DNA of 21,893 nucleotides from JALYQB01 sp035640155 (lineage in GTDB: Bacteria > Actinomycetota > Actinomycetes > Mycobacteriales > Pseudonocardiaceae). The stretch is from assembly GCA_035640155.1 (NCBI GenBank), contig DASQWR010000107.1, positions 1 to 21,893 on the forward strand, in the 5' to 3' direction. This document shows positions 1 to 7,125 of this stretch, one piece after another. The notes under the pieces are model-generated. The model was not told the origin of the DNA. It searched no databases and saw nothing but the letters and a program-made list of their open reading frames with translations. Position 1 is the first letter of the stretch. Every line of letters starts with the position of its first letter. The position numbers and the translations under genes are program-made.

Positions 1-1
1 G

Positions 2-682
2 AAGCCAGGCGACCTAGCGACGGTGCTACGGGTGCTCTACCTGGTCTTCAACGAGGGCTACACCGGCGACGTCGACCTGGCGGCCGAGGCGATCCGGCTC
101 ACCCGGCAGTTGGCGTCGATGACCGATGACGAGGAGACCGCGGGGCTGCTGGCGTTGATGCTGCTGCACCACGCTCGGCGACCGGCGCGGACCCGGCGCG
201 ACGGCAGCCTGGTCCCCCTGGCCAAACAGGACCGCTCCCGCTGGAACACCTCGCTCATCGCCGAGGGCGTCGCCATCCTGCAGACAGCGTTGGGTCACGA
301 CCGACTCGGTGAGTTCCAAGCACAGGCCGCTATCGCCGCCCTGCACGCCGACGCGCCGCGCGCCGAGGAGACCGACTGGGTGCAGATCGTCGGCTGGTAC
401 GACGAGCTGCTGCGGCTCACCGAGAGCCCGGTCGTGCAGCTCAACCGGGCCATCGCGATCGGCGAGGCCGATGGCCCCGTGGCCGGTCTCGCGGCCTTGA
501 CCACGGTGGACCCTGGCCTGCCCCGCCACACCGCCGCCTCGGCGTACCTCCACGAGAAGGCGGGCGACCTTCGGACCGCGGCACGGTTGTATGCCGAGGC
601 CGCCCGGTCCGCCCCCAACCTCGCCGAACGTCACCACCTCACCCGGCAGGCAGCGCGGATCAGTCAGGCGCTGCGTGGGTGA
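2..682 (+). CDS. ECF-family RNA polymerase sigma factor with DUF6596-type C-terminal domain, 5' part missing
   Basis: The reading frame is open to the left edge and the visible 226 residues are C-terminal only. No sigma-2 or sigma-4 DNA-binding region is in the window. The segment beginning VLRVLYLVFNEGYTG (about residue 8) and the following helical repeats match the long C-terminal extension of ECF42-type sigma factors (DUF6596, TPR-like). Conserved pieces include the LLALMLLHHARR stretch, RWNTSLIAEG, and VVQLNRAIAIGE followed by the GDLRTAARLYAEAA repeat. In this family the extension is needed for activity, and the genes usually sit next to a YCII/DGPF-domain gene, which would lie outside the window. 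A GTG at position 23 is in frame but is internal to the conserved domain, so it is not the true start. Stop is TGA at 680-682. Confidence 0.88.
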   Translation, partial: KPGDLATVLRVLYLVFNEGYTGDVDLAAEAIRLTRQLASMTDDEETAGLLALMLLHHARRPARTRRDGSLVPLAKQDRSRWNTSLIAEGVAILQTALGHDRLGEFQAQAAIAALHADAPRAEETDWVQIVGWYDELLRLTESPVVQLNRAIAIGEADGPVAGLAALTTVDPGLPRHTAASAYLHEKAGDLRTAARLYAEAARSAPNLAERHHLTRQAARISQALRG

Positions 683-1049
683 GCGTGTTGGTCAACCACC
701 CCCAGGAAGGCGAACCTCTTTCGGGATCGACGCTGCTCCACGACCCGGCCAACGCGAGGGTGTCCCGCAAGACCAGTTCGATGATTATCTCGGTGAAGGG
801 ACGTCAACCGGGACACGCAAGATGCCCCTTGGACCATCCATCAGCCATGTCCATCCCACTCCATGCGTTGGTGAAGTCAACCGGAAGGTCGGCGCCCGGC
901 GGCGGCGACTCGTCATCCTGACCCAGCCCCGAAGGCGTGAGGCCTCGATCGTCACACCTCGAGATCGCGATCTGCTCGCGTCCCGGCGGCGACGTCATCG
1001 AGCTCGGACCGCTGGTGCTGCGGTGGCGGTAGTCGGTCATCATGTTGGC
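683..1049. other. 367-bp intergenic region without a supported gene
   Basis: The frame of the downstream GAF-ANTAR gene stays open through this stretch, but its translation is rich in Arg and Pro without recognisable homology, so I treat it as noncoding. The only structure seen is a perfect 12-bp palindrome, AGATCGCGATCT, at 962-973. No convincing promoter or terminator is visible. Confidence 0.5.
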
Positions 1050-1808
1050 ATGACGTCGAGCGGTGACCGCCGTGGTGAGCAGGGTGAGCCGTCGCGCAGC
1101 GACGAAGGTACTGCGGCTGGTGAGGATGCCCTGGCCCAGCAGCTCAGCGCGCTGGCACGTGACCTCGAGGATGAGGATTCGCTGCAGGACACCCTGGACG
1201 GGATCGTGCGGACCGCGGTGGCCAACGTGCCCGGTGTCCAGTTCGCCGGAATCAGCGAGGTGCAGAGCCGCCGCGAGATCCGCACGCCGGCAGCCACCGC
1301 GGAGATTGTGGCCGAGGCGGATCGGGCGCAGTACGAGACCGGGCAGGGCCCGTGTCTGGAAACCGTGTACGAGGAGCAGACCGTTCGGCTGCCGAACATG
1401 CGCACCGAGGAGCGGTGGCCGGCTTTCACCAAACGGGCCGCGGACCTCGGGGTCGGGAGCATGCTGTCGTTCCAGCTCTACGTCACCGGCGAGAACCTCG
1501 GTGCACTCAACCTCTACAGCTCCTCGCCCGACGCCTTCACTGACGAGTCGGAGCACGTTGGGCTGCTGTTCGCCTCCCATGCCGCAATCGCGATGGCCGG
1601 CGCGCAGAAGCGTGAAGAACTAAACCGGGCGATGGAGACTCGCGACCTCATCGGGCAAGCCAAAGGCATTTTGATGGAGCGTCACCGGGTCACCGGCGAT
1701 CAGGCCTTCAAGCTGCTCGTGCGGGCCAGTCAAGCCACGAACACCAAGCTGCGGGACATCGCGGACGAACTGGTGGCAACCGGCGAACTCCGCCCGCCTC
1801 GCACATAA
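1050..1808 (+). CDS. GAF and ANTAR domain-containing transcription antitermination regulator
   Basis: This 252-residue protein has a GAF sensor domain (about residues 45-185) followed by an ANTAR RNA-binding domain (about 191-246). The ANTAR part shows RDLIGQAKGILMERHRVTGDQAF and the LLVRASQATNTKLRDIADELV helix. ANTAR proteins bind paired hairpins in leader RNA and prevent termination; in actinomycetes GAF-ANTAR proteins are common stress or nutrient regulators. The start ATG at 1050 gives the usual family length with a short disordered acidic N-terminus. The frame is open much further upstream (to about 591), but that part overlaps the sigma factor gene and looks noncoding. No strong ribosome binding site is seen before 1050; a CATCAT hexamer lies six bases upstream, so a leaderless start is possible but weak. 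The ligand of the GAF domain cannot be told from sequence. Confidence 0.9.
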   Translation: MTSSGDRRGEQGEPSRSDEGTAAGEDALAQQLSALARDLEDEDSLQDTLDGIVRTAVANVPGVQFAGISEVQSRREIRTPAATAEIVAEADRAQYETGQGPCLETVYEEQTVRLPNMRTEERWPAFTKRAADLGVGSMLSFQLYVTGENLGALNLYSSSPDAFTDESEHVGLLFASHAAIAMAGAQKREELNRAMETRDLIGQAKGILMERHRVTGDQAFKLLVRASQATNTKLRDIADELVATGELRPPRT

Positions 1809-2024
1809 ATCGGCTGGCCGGTGCCGCGAGCCGAGCGCAGCCAGGTCGACCATCTCTACGGTACCACTGAGTGGGGGGCGATCCAGGAAGCGCGCGAGCG
1901 CCCGTTGCCAATGATCAGGTTCGCCTGGCATGCGGGCAGCACAGCAACGCTCGCCCGATCCTGGTGATGCTCCTCGCCGACGGGCCGTTGTCGACCACGC
2001 GTAGCTCAGTCTTGGGCGGGTCGC

Positions 2025-2276
2025 TCATCCGGCCCATGTGACGATTAGGAAGTCCACTCGTCGCTGGTTATCGAGGATCAGATATGTGATGATTCCGAAT
2101 TCACCGAATGGAAGCTGCCGCACAGGTCGATCAGGGTTGTACTTGTTCAGGGGCAGCCCGTTCCACGGGACGATCTCCAGCACCACTAGTGCTTCTGCCA
2201 GGGCGGTGAGCGCCGGCGGAGGAAGCGCGGCGATCTGTTCCTCGGCGAGGGGATCGATGCCGAGCGTGTAGCTCAC
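2025..2276 (-). CDS. RelE/ParE-superfamily toxin of a type II toxin-antitoxin pair
   Basis: This 83-residue protein starts VSYTLGIDPLAEEQIAALPP and contains VLEIVPWNGLPLNKYNP, then a hydrophobic beta-rich end (FGIITYLILDN...VDFLIVTW). The pattern is typical of small RelE/ParE-like toxins encoded beside DUF6247 proteins in actinomycetes, for example the PWNGxP motif and the final LIVxWxG. The likely activity is mRNA cleavage or another RelE-fold function, but no catalytic residue can be assigned confidently. The GTG start at 2276-2274 overlaps the TGA stop of the antitoxin (GTGA, four bases), so the two genes are translationally coupled. A longer reading back to 2312 would run into the antitoxin coding sequence and is less likely. 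Confidence 0.78.
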   Translation of the reverse strand: MSYTLGIDPLAEEQIAALPPPALTALAEALVVLEIVPWNGLPLNKYNPDRPVRQLPFGEFGIITYLILDNQRRVDFLIVTWAG

Positions 2277-2611
2277 TCCGGCAGGCCGAGCTCCGCCTTG
2301 AGCTGGCTCCACAGCACGGCAGAGGGATGGCGCTCACCGGTGCGGAGCCGATGTTCGGCGCTCGCCAGCACGGCGCGGTAGCGCTCGGTCCCGGTGGTGG
2401 CAGTCACCCAGGCCACCCTGCGCCACGTCTCCAGGGTCTCCAGCACCTCGGTGAGGTCGAGCTCCTGGGTGGCTCGTGCCATGACGGCAACCCACTGGCG
2501 GTCGAACTCTTCGGAGTCCTCCGGGGTCAATGCGGCGCGTACCTGCGCGGGGGAGGTGTCTGCGAACGGCGTGCGCTTCGGACCTGGCAGGGGCTCGGCG
2601 GCGGCGGTCAC
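2273..2611 (-). CDS. DUF6247 family protein, putative antitoxin
   Basis: This 112-residue protein contains the DUF6247 pattern: TSPAQVRAALTPEDSEEFDRQW, then a segment rich in Ala and Glu, DLTEVLETLETWRRVAW, and a C-terminal RLRTGERHPS...LKAELGL. DUF6247 genes usually precede a RelE-like toxin gene, as here, so an antitoxin role is inferred from context. I place the start at GTG 2611 because TATCGT lies exactly six bases upstream, which fits a leaderless transcript. The frame continues upstream to another GTG at 2650, but those 13 residues (ISGYELRGYR) read like the remnant of a methyltransferase gene, not DUF6247. Expression with the toxin is expected through the overlapping stop and start. 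Confidence 0.78.
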   Translation of the reverse strand: MTAAAEPLPGPKRTPFADTSPAQVRAALTPEDSEEFDRQWVAVMARATQELDLTEVLETLETWRRVAWVTATTGTERYRAVLASAEHRLRTGERHPSAVLWSQLKAELGLPE

Positions 2612-2617
2612 AGCGAT

Positions 2618-2623
2618 ACGATA
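2618..2623 (-). promoter_or_regulatory. -10 element for a leaderless antitoxin transcript
   Basis: The minus strand reads TATCGT, followed by six bases (ATCGCT) and then the GTG start at 2611. The ANNNT-N6-start layout is the usual leaderless promoter arrangement of actinobacteria. No clear -35 box is visible. The box lies within the methyltransferase remnant, so the promoter may have been built from decayed coding sequence. Confidence 0.5.
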
Positions 2624-2815
2624 GCCCCGCAGCTCGTACCCGCTGATCACGAAGGGCCGGTTCGGGTCGCTGGGTTTGCCGACGAATCCCTCCGCTGGAG
2701 CTCACGGGTGCACGATCGTCAGCACCAGGCGCCCGCCCAGTTCCAGGACCCGCGCGATCTCCCGGACGGGGATTGTCTCCCCCCAGCACGATCACCAGCA
2801 TCATGCCGAAGCCGC
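2618..2815 (-). pseudogene. Remnant of a SAM-dependent methyltransferase, frameshifted
   Basis: Reading the minus strand, three frames give consecutive pieces of one class I methyltransferase. One frame gives FGMMLVIVLG, the next VREIARVLELGGRLVLTIVHP followed by a TGA stop, and another SSSGGIVGKPSDPNRPFV then ISGYELRGYR. The order and content match the region after the SAM-binding site in many actinobacterial methyltransferases (EIARVLxPGGRLxLxIVHP, then a short substrate loop). The N-terminal SAM motif and the C-terminus are absent. I infer a decayed fragment that has been overrun by the toxin-antitoxin pair on one side and the end of the Nudix gene on the other. The homology call is from memory of the family, not from a database search. 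Confidence 0.55.
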
Positions 2816-2822
2816 CCGCCGG

Positions 2823-3767
2823 TCAGCTTCGTCGACCCGGTTGCGTGCCGCCGCCGTGCCGCCCGCGTGCAAGGCGGGGGTCGGGGCGCGGAAGCCGGCT
2901 GAGCAGAGCGGACGGACCCAATACCGATGGTCCCGGCACACCTGAGCCTCCCACCGTGCCGTCGGGGGGTAGCCGGGCCCGGAGCCCCCGGTCGGCGGTG
3001 ACCACCACGCAGTCCGGCTCGGCCCATGCCAGCTCCACGACGGAGTCGTCGCCGGAGCCCCCCGCGCGCACCACGTCCACCCCGGGTACGTCGGGCGCAC
3101 TCGATGCCCGGCCCTCGAGCACCACGACACAGCGCCGCACCCACCCGTAGCCGGCGGGCAGCACCAAGGTGCACGGAAGCGTGGCAGCGAGCCGGCGCAG
3201 CAGCCGCTCGGCCGCACCGGCCCGGTCGTGCCACCATCCGTCGGGTACCGAGCCGACGACGTTCGCGGCGTCCACCACGAGCGTGACCACGCGGGTCCGC
3301 AACGTCGGCCAGCTCGCGGCGAACTCGGGGTGCAGGTCCAGGCCCGCGACGTCAACCTCGCCGACCCAGCGCAGCTCGGCGCTCTCCTGGTTCGCGGTCA
3401 CTGGCAGCGGCTCGGTTGCCTCGGCCAGCACCGTGGTGAAGGACCAGGTGCCGGGCACCGGATGCGTAATGTGCTCCCCGATCAGCTGGATCCGGGCCGG
3501 GTCGATCCCGGCCTCCTCGCCGGCCTCGCGAACCGCGGTGTCGGCCGCGGACTCGCCGCTGTCCCGGGCCCCGCCCGGCAGCGCCCAGCAGCCCCCGTGA
3601 TGCGTCCACGCGGCGCGGTGCTGGACCAGCAGCAACGGCTCGCCGGTCAGGCCGGGAGCGCGCAGCAGCAGGCCCGCGGCGCCGAAGCGACCCCACCGGC
3701 GCTGCCCGTCGGCGCAGTGCACCCAACCGTCGCCGTCGCCCTGCACAGGCGCCACGTTCACCGCCAC
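2823..3767 (-). CDS. Nudix hydrolase with C-terminal NYN/PIN-like domain
   Basis: The first half is a Nudix domain. A complete Nudix box (G-x5-E-x7-REUxEExGU) spans residues 66-88, with Gly66, Glu72, Arg80-Glu81 and Glu84-Glu85 all present. The family cleaves nucleoside diphosphate-linked compounds with Mg2+. After about residue 160 comes a second region beginning TLVVDAANVVGSVPDGWW, with later acidic positions (SGDDSVVELA, VVTADRGLRARL) that look like a NYN/PIN-type nuclease fold. The same fusion is frequent in actinobacteria. The tail after VLGPSALLSRL is Arg/Gly rich and looks read-through, adjacent to the degraded methyltransferase. Start is GTG at 3767; several in-frame GTG codons follow within five codons and no clear ribosome binding site separates them. 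The gene lies 44 bases after the MDMPI gene on the same strand, so co-transcription is likely. Confidence 0.85.
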   Translation of the reverse strand: MAVNVAPVQGDGDGWVHCADGQRRWGRFGAAGLLLRAPGLTGEPLLLVQHRAAWTHHGGCWALPGGARDSGESAADTAVREAGEEAGIDPARIQLIGEHITHPVPGTWSFTTVLAEATEPLPVTANQESAELRWVGEVDVAGLDLHPEFAASWPTLRTRVVTLVVDAANVVGSVPDGWWHDRAGAAERLLRRLAATLPCTLVLPAGYGWVRRCVVVLEGRASSAPDVPGVDVVRAGGSGDDSVVELAWAEPDCVVVTADRGLRARLPPDGTVGGSGVPGPSVLGPSALLSRLPRPDPRLARGRHGGGTQPGRRS

Positions 3768-3811
3768 CGCAACGCTGTCACAGCCTCACCTGCGGCTCGC
3801 CCGGTGCGCGG

Positions 3812-4594
3812 TCAGAACGAGGTGTGCTCGAGCCAGTGGTCGAGCAGCGCGGAGTCGCCGATGACCTGGACGCGGGGATCGTCCACCGGGATCCGGCGCG
3901 TGACCAGCAACATCAGGGCTACGGCGCTGCCGCGCACCGCCACGTCACCCTTGGCGTGCCCGTGCTCCCAGGCCACTCCGTCCGGGGTGCGACGCACCAG
4001 CCACTCACCTGCGTCACCGAGGCCGTCGTCGGTGGCGTGGAAGTGCAGCGTCTGGCCGTCACCGCGCAGCTCGACCAGTTCCGGATGGCGGGCCGCGAGT
4101 GTCGGCGAGGACGCGAACTCCAGCGACTCGGTGACGGCGTCGGCAGCGAGGTCCGCATCCCGGGTGACGGCGATGCCCACCGCGAGCTCGGCGTCCGCCC
4201 GGTGCACCGCCGTCTCGTGCGCCATCCGGCGCAGCCAGAACCCGACGCGCTGGTCGTCGGACCAGCTCCACAGCGGGGTGTCGGTGCCGGCGTCGCGGAT
4301 CGCTGCCGACAGCCGAGCCGCACCGGAGCGCAGCCACTCCGCGGACTCCACGTCGGTCGGCGGCAGCGGGATCTCGTCCACCTCCTCGGGGGGCAGGTAC
4401 GAGGTGGTGCGCTGCTCCACCATCGCCGTCACCCACCGGTGCGCTTGGCCGAGGTGTTCGGTGAGCTGTGCGATCGTCCACTCTGGACAGGTGGGCACCT
4501 GCCGGGAGAGGTCGGTCTCGCGCACCACATTCGCGAAGCGTCCCGCCTCGGTGTTCAGTGCGGAGTAGTAGCGGTCGTCCTCGAGCGAGGCCAT
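3812..4594 (-). CDS. Maleylpyruvate isomerase-family mycothiol-dependent enzyme (MDMPI/DinB-like)
   Basis: This 260-residue protein has an N-terminal MDMPI/DinB-like four-helix bundle (about residues 1-150) and the small MDMPI C-terminal domain. The bundle includes VPTCPEWTIAQLTEHLGQAHRWV and the metal-ligand pattern RRMAHETAVHRADAE. The C-terminal domain includes FHATDDG, WLVRRTPDGVAWEHGHAKGDVAVRG and the end LLVTRRIPVDDPRV. Such proteins are often annotated as maleylpyruvate isomerases; the true substrate of most members is unknown, and mycothiol-dependent thiol transfer is inferred from the family. The start ATG at 4594 has GGAGG five bases upstream; an upstream in-frame ATG at 4705 lacks such a site and adds a Pro/Ser-rich stretch. 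The gene is divergent from the glycosyltransferase at 4811. Confidence 0.88.
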   Translation of the reverse strand: MASLEDDRYYSALNTEAGRFANVVRETDLSRQVPTCPEWTIAQLTEHLGQAHRWVTAMVEQRTTSYLPPEEVDEIPLPPTDVESAEWLRSGAARLSAAIRDAGTDTPLWSWSDDQRVGFWLRRMAHETAVHRADAELAVGIAVTRDADLAADAVTESLEFASSPTLAARHPELVELRGDGQTLHFHATDDGLGDAGEWLVRRTPDGVAWEHGHAKGDVAVRGSAVALMLLVTRRIPVDDPRVQVIGDSALLDHWLEHTSF

Positions 4595-4810
4595 CCTGTC
4601 CTCCAGGGTCGGCTGCGCCTGCGAGCCTAGGCAGAGCGGACGCGGCGGGTTCGGGCAGGGAGGCGACGACGTCGACGCCATGGTCACGGAGCTCGTCAGC
4701 GACATCGCCGAGCGCGGATTCGAGCTCGAGGAGCAGTGGATCGATGCGGTGTGGCAGTACGGGATCTTTCTGTTCGGGAAGTCCGCCTGAGGACCTGTGG
4801 AGTAGGTTTG

Positions 4811-5893
4811 ATGCTGGCATCCGGCGAGCGCGGCGAGTCACTGCCAGCGGTGACCGTGCTGTCCTTCCGGCTCGGCGGCGCGGATGGGGTGTCGGTCGCC
4901 GCAGCGCAGTGGGTCACGGCGCTGGGGCGGATGGGATGCCGGGTCCGTACCGTCGCGGGGTCCGGATCCGCCGACCGGCTCGTGCCGGGGCTCGACTCCG
5001 ATGCGACCCGACCGCCGCGTCGCGCTGCGCTGGCGTCCGCGCTGCGCTGCGCGGACCTCGTCGTGGTGGAGAACGTCTGCTCGCTGCCGATGAACCCGGC
5101 GGCGACCGACGCCGTCGCCGGGGAGCTGCGCGACCGGCGGGCCGTACTGCGCCACCACGACCTGCCCTGGGAGCGGGAGCGTTATGCCCACCTCGACGGC
5201 TGGCCACCCCACGCGCCGGGTTGGCAGCACGTCGCGATCAGCCGGCACAGCGCCGCGGAGCTCGCCCATCGCGGCATAGACGCGGTGGCCATCTACCACG
5301 GCTACGCGCACGTTCCCCGGCCCGGCGATCGGGACACGGCGCGGCGGGCGATGGACGTCGCGGCCGGGCAACGGCTGCTGCTGCAGCCCACCCGGGCCAT
5401 CGCGCGCAAGAACGTCGCCGCCGGGATCGCGCTCGCGGAGGCGCTGGATGCGATCTTCTGGCTGACCGGCCCGGCCGAGGACGGCTACGCCGCGGAGCTG
5501 GCCGGGGTGCTCGACCGCGCGCGTTGTCCGATCCGCCGCACGCTACCCGCCGGGCTCCGGATGGCTGACGCCTACGCCGCGGCCGATGCCGTGGTGCTGC
5601 CTTCCACCTGGGAGGGGTTCGGCATGCCGCTCATCGAGTCCGCCCTGGCTGGCCGGCCGCTGGCGGTGAGCAATTACCCGGTCGCCGTCGAGATCGCCGC
5701 CCTGGGCTTCCGCTGGTTCCCGGTCGAGGACCCGGAGCCACTGGCCGGCTGGCTCGCCGACCCCGATCCGACCCTGATCGAGCACAACTTCGCCCTGGCG
5801 CAGCGCCACTTCGGGCCCGACGCGCTGACCGGTCGGCTGGCCGCGATGCTGCGCCGCTCGGGCCTGACTGCGCCGCGGTCACCGACTCGTTAG
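4811..5893 (+). CDS. Family 4-type (GT-B) glycosyltransferase
   Basis: This 360-residue GT-B protein has an N-terminal Rossmann half with a glycine-rich loop (SFRLGGADGVSVAAAQW, residues 18-34). The C-terminal half carries LLLQPTRAIARKN (about 189-201) and the EX7E signature EGFGMPLIE at residues 268-276, preceded by ADAVVLPSTW. These are typical of retaining family 4 glycosyltransferases using nucleotide-activated sugars. Acceptor and sugar are unknown. ATG at 4811 has GGAG eight bases upstream. The stop TAG at 5891-5893 forms part of a likely -10 box for the next gene. With the acyltransferase and methyltransferase that follow, it suggests assembly and decoration of a surface or secreted glycoconjugate. 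Confidence 0.88.
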   Translation: MLASGERGESLPAVTVLSFRLGGADGVSVAAAQWVTALGRMGCRVRTVAGSGSADRLVPGLDSDATRPPRRAALASALRCADLVVVENVCSLPMNPAATDAVAGELRDRRAVLRHHDLPWERERYAHLDGWPPHAPGWQHVAISRHSAAELAHRGIDAVAIYHGYAHVPRPGDRDTARRAMDVAAGQRLLLQPTRAIARKNVAAGIALAEALDAIFWLTGPAEDGYAAELAGVLDRARCPIRRTLPAGLRMADAYAAADAVVLPSTWEGFGMPLIESALAGRPLAVSNYPVAVEIAALGFRWFPVEDPEPLAGWLADPDPTLIEHNFALAQRHFGPDALTGRLAAMLRRSGLTAPRSPTR

Positions 5894-5896
5894 GGT
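5891..5896 (+). promoter_or_regulatory. -10 element for a leaderless acyltransferase transcript
   Basis: TAGGGT is followed by six bases (CCGGTC) and the ATG at 5903. The first three bases are the stop codon of the glycosyltransferase gene. A good -35 hexamer at the proper distance is not seen, so this would be a secondary internal promoter of the cassette. Confidence 0.45.
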
Positions 5897-5902
5897 CCGG
5901 TC

Positions 5903-6451
5903 ATGCCATTCCTGGACCGGCTGCTGGCCCGCGTGCTGCGTGGTCCGGTGGAACGCCTGGTGGCCGAGGCGATGAACCGGCACACCCACGGCGAGTCCGA
6001 CGATCCCCTCTACCGTTACCGGGTGCACGGCACGCTCGAGCGCCTGCACATCGACCCGACGGCTGTGGTGAACGACGCGCTGTTCAACGTGTCCGGAGGG
6101 GAGATCACCCTTGGGGAGCACGTCTTCTTCGGTCATCAGGTGGCGGTGCTCACCGGTACCCACGACATCACCAAGTTCGGCCGGGAACGGCAGACGACCT
6201 TCCCCCGCTCCGGCCGGGACGTGGTGATCGAGCAGGGGGTGTGGGTGGCCAGCCACGCGATCGTGCTCGGGCCGGTCCGGATCGGCAAGCACGCGGTCGT
6301 CGCCGGCGGCTCGCTGGTGATGGACGACGTCGCGCCCTACGCCGTCGTCGCCGGCCGCCCGGCGAAGGTCGTCAAGATGATCGATCCCGCCGGCCCGGAT
6401 GCGGTCGCGCCGGAGGCGGAGGCGGCCGACGCCAACCTGCACCCCGCGTGA
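5903..6451 (+). CDS. Left-handed beta-helix acyltransferase (hexapeptide repeat)
   Basis: This 182-residue protein has the imperfect hexapeptide repeats of the LbH acetyltransferase fold: ISGGEITLGEHVFFGHQVAVLTG-type coils, then VVIEQGVWVASHAIVLG, PVRIGKHAVVAGGSLVM and DDVAPYAVVAGRPAKVV, the standard end of maltose/galactoside O-acetyltransferase-like enzymes. The GTHD segment (near residue 91) supplies the likely catalytic His. The usual donor is acetyl-CoA; the acceptor is unknown but presumably the product of the neighbouring glycosyltransferase. The residues after RPAKVVKMI form a short Ala/Glu-rich tail. The stop overlaps the start of the methyltransferase gene by four bases (GTGA), showing translational coupling. 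Confidence 0.9.
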   Translation: MPFLDRLLARVLRGPVERLVAEAMNRHTHGESDDPLYRYRVHGTLERLHIDPTAVVNDALFNVSGGEITLGEHVFFGHQVAVLTGTHDITKFGRERQTTFPRSGRDVVIEQGVWVASHAIVLGPVRIGKHAVVAGGSLVMDDVAPYAVVAGRPAKVVKMIDPAGPDAVAPEAEAADANLHPA

Positions 6452-7014
6452 AGGTCGAGATCGGGGCGGGTGAGAAGCCCCACCCCGACTACGACGTGCA
6501 CGTCGACATCCTCCCGCTGCCGGACATCGAGGTCATCTGCTGGATCGACCGGCTGCCCTTCGCCACCGCCTCGGTGGACGCGCTGCGCGCCAACCACGTC
6601 CTGGAGCACCAGAGCCACCAGCTGGTCGAGGACACCCTGCGGGAATGGGCACGGGTGATGCGCCCGGGTGCCCGGCTGGACATCGGCGTGCCCGACGCGC
6701 GGTTCGTCGCCACCCAGTGGGTGCGCGGTGAGATCGACACCGCGGAGGCGAACCACTGGATCCTCGGCGGACACTGTGACCGCACCGCTCACCTGGGCAG
6801 CGACGACCGCGGCGTGCCGCGCTGGCTCTGGAATGCCCACCACACCATGTTCGACGCCGCGTCACTGGGCGCGCTGGTGGCGCGTTGCGGCTTCACCGAC
6901 CTCGAAATCCTCACCTACGACGTCCGCAACCTGCGCTGCTACGCCACCCGCACCCAACGGACCCCCCTGCCACATGGCAGGACGCGACGCGGCGTCGGAT
7001 CGAGCAGTTCCTAA
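6448..7014 (+). CDS. SAM-dependent methyltransferase, class I, small form
   Basis: This 188-residue protein starts with a methyltransferase motif I (VEIGAGEKPHPDYDVHVDI, residues 3-21), then DRLPFATASVDALRANHVLEH and LREWARVMRPGARLDIGVPD, the usual post-SAM motifs of small methyltransferases found in glycan clusters. It then carries the segment DAASLGALVARCGFTDLEI. The GTG start at 6448 overlaps the acyltransferase stop. The final residues (RRGVGSSSS) are not conserved in character. The position after a glycosyltransferase and an acyltransferase suggests O-methylation of a sugar, which is inference only. Confidence 0.85.
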   Translation: MKVEIGAGEKPHPDYDVHVDILPLPDIEVICWIDRLPFATASVDALRANHVLEHQSHQLVEDTLREWARVMRPGARLDIGVPDARFVATQWVRGEIDTAEANHWILGGHCDRTAHLGSDDRGVPRWLWNAHHTMFDAASLGALVARCGFTDLEILTYDVRNLRCYATRTQRTPLPHGRTRRGVGSSSS

Positions 7015-7018
7015 AGTG

Positions 7019-7038
7019 CTCTAGCAGGAACGCTAGAG
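7019..7038 (+). terminator. Short inverted repeat after the methyltransferase gene
   Basis: CTCTAGC and GCTAGAG form a perfect 7-bp stem with loop AGGAAC, four bases after the methyltransferase stop. There is no U-run, so it may be a weak terminator. The right arm overlaps the first copy of the CTAGAGAG direct repeat, so it could instead be an operator. Confidence 0.35.
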
Positions 7039-7116
7039 AGGCGGATACCAGAGCATGGACGACACGCCCTCGCGCTTTATGGCCACATCTGCGATGGGCA
7101 CTAGAGAGCCGGATAC
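7033..7116 (+). repeat. Two imperfect direct copies of CTAGAGAGSCGGATAC
   Basis: Copy one is at 7033-7048 and copy two at 7101-7116; they differ at one of sixteen bases (G or C at the ninth). Each is followed within 6-9 bases by ATGGAC. Only the second ATG opens the ATPase frame; the first (7055) opens a different frame that runs 76 codons across the ATPase start. The duplication looks like a copied promoter and start region. Confidence 0.6.
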
Positions 7117-7119
7117 TGT
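7114..7119 (+). promoter_or_regulatory. -10 element for a leaderless ATPase transcript
   Basis: TACTGT is followed by CCGAGG and the ATG at 7126, giving the ANNNT-N6-start spacing. It overlaps the end of the second direct repeat copy. The first copy has TACCAG in the same place, so it is a poorer -10. Confidence 0.45.
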
Positions 7120-7125
7120 CCGAGG

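Noticed and set aside
591..1049. Long N-terminal extension of the GAF-ANTAR reading frame
   Set aside because: It overlaps the sigma factor gene, is Arg/Pro rich without homology, and the family length fits the start at 1050.
1809..2024. LRVVDNGP-like stretch on the minus strand after the toxin gene
   Set aside because: It resembles a histidine-kinase ATPase loop, but it is only a few residues in a 216-bp gap and has no surrounding domain.
4680..4790. Small plus-strand frame of 36 codons (MVTELVSDIAERGF...) between the MDMPI and glycosyltransferase genes
   Set aside because: No family match, and the only purine-rich stretch is about 16 bases from the ATG. It could be a remnant, but I cannot support it.
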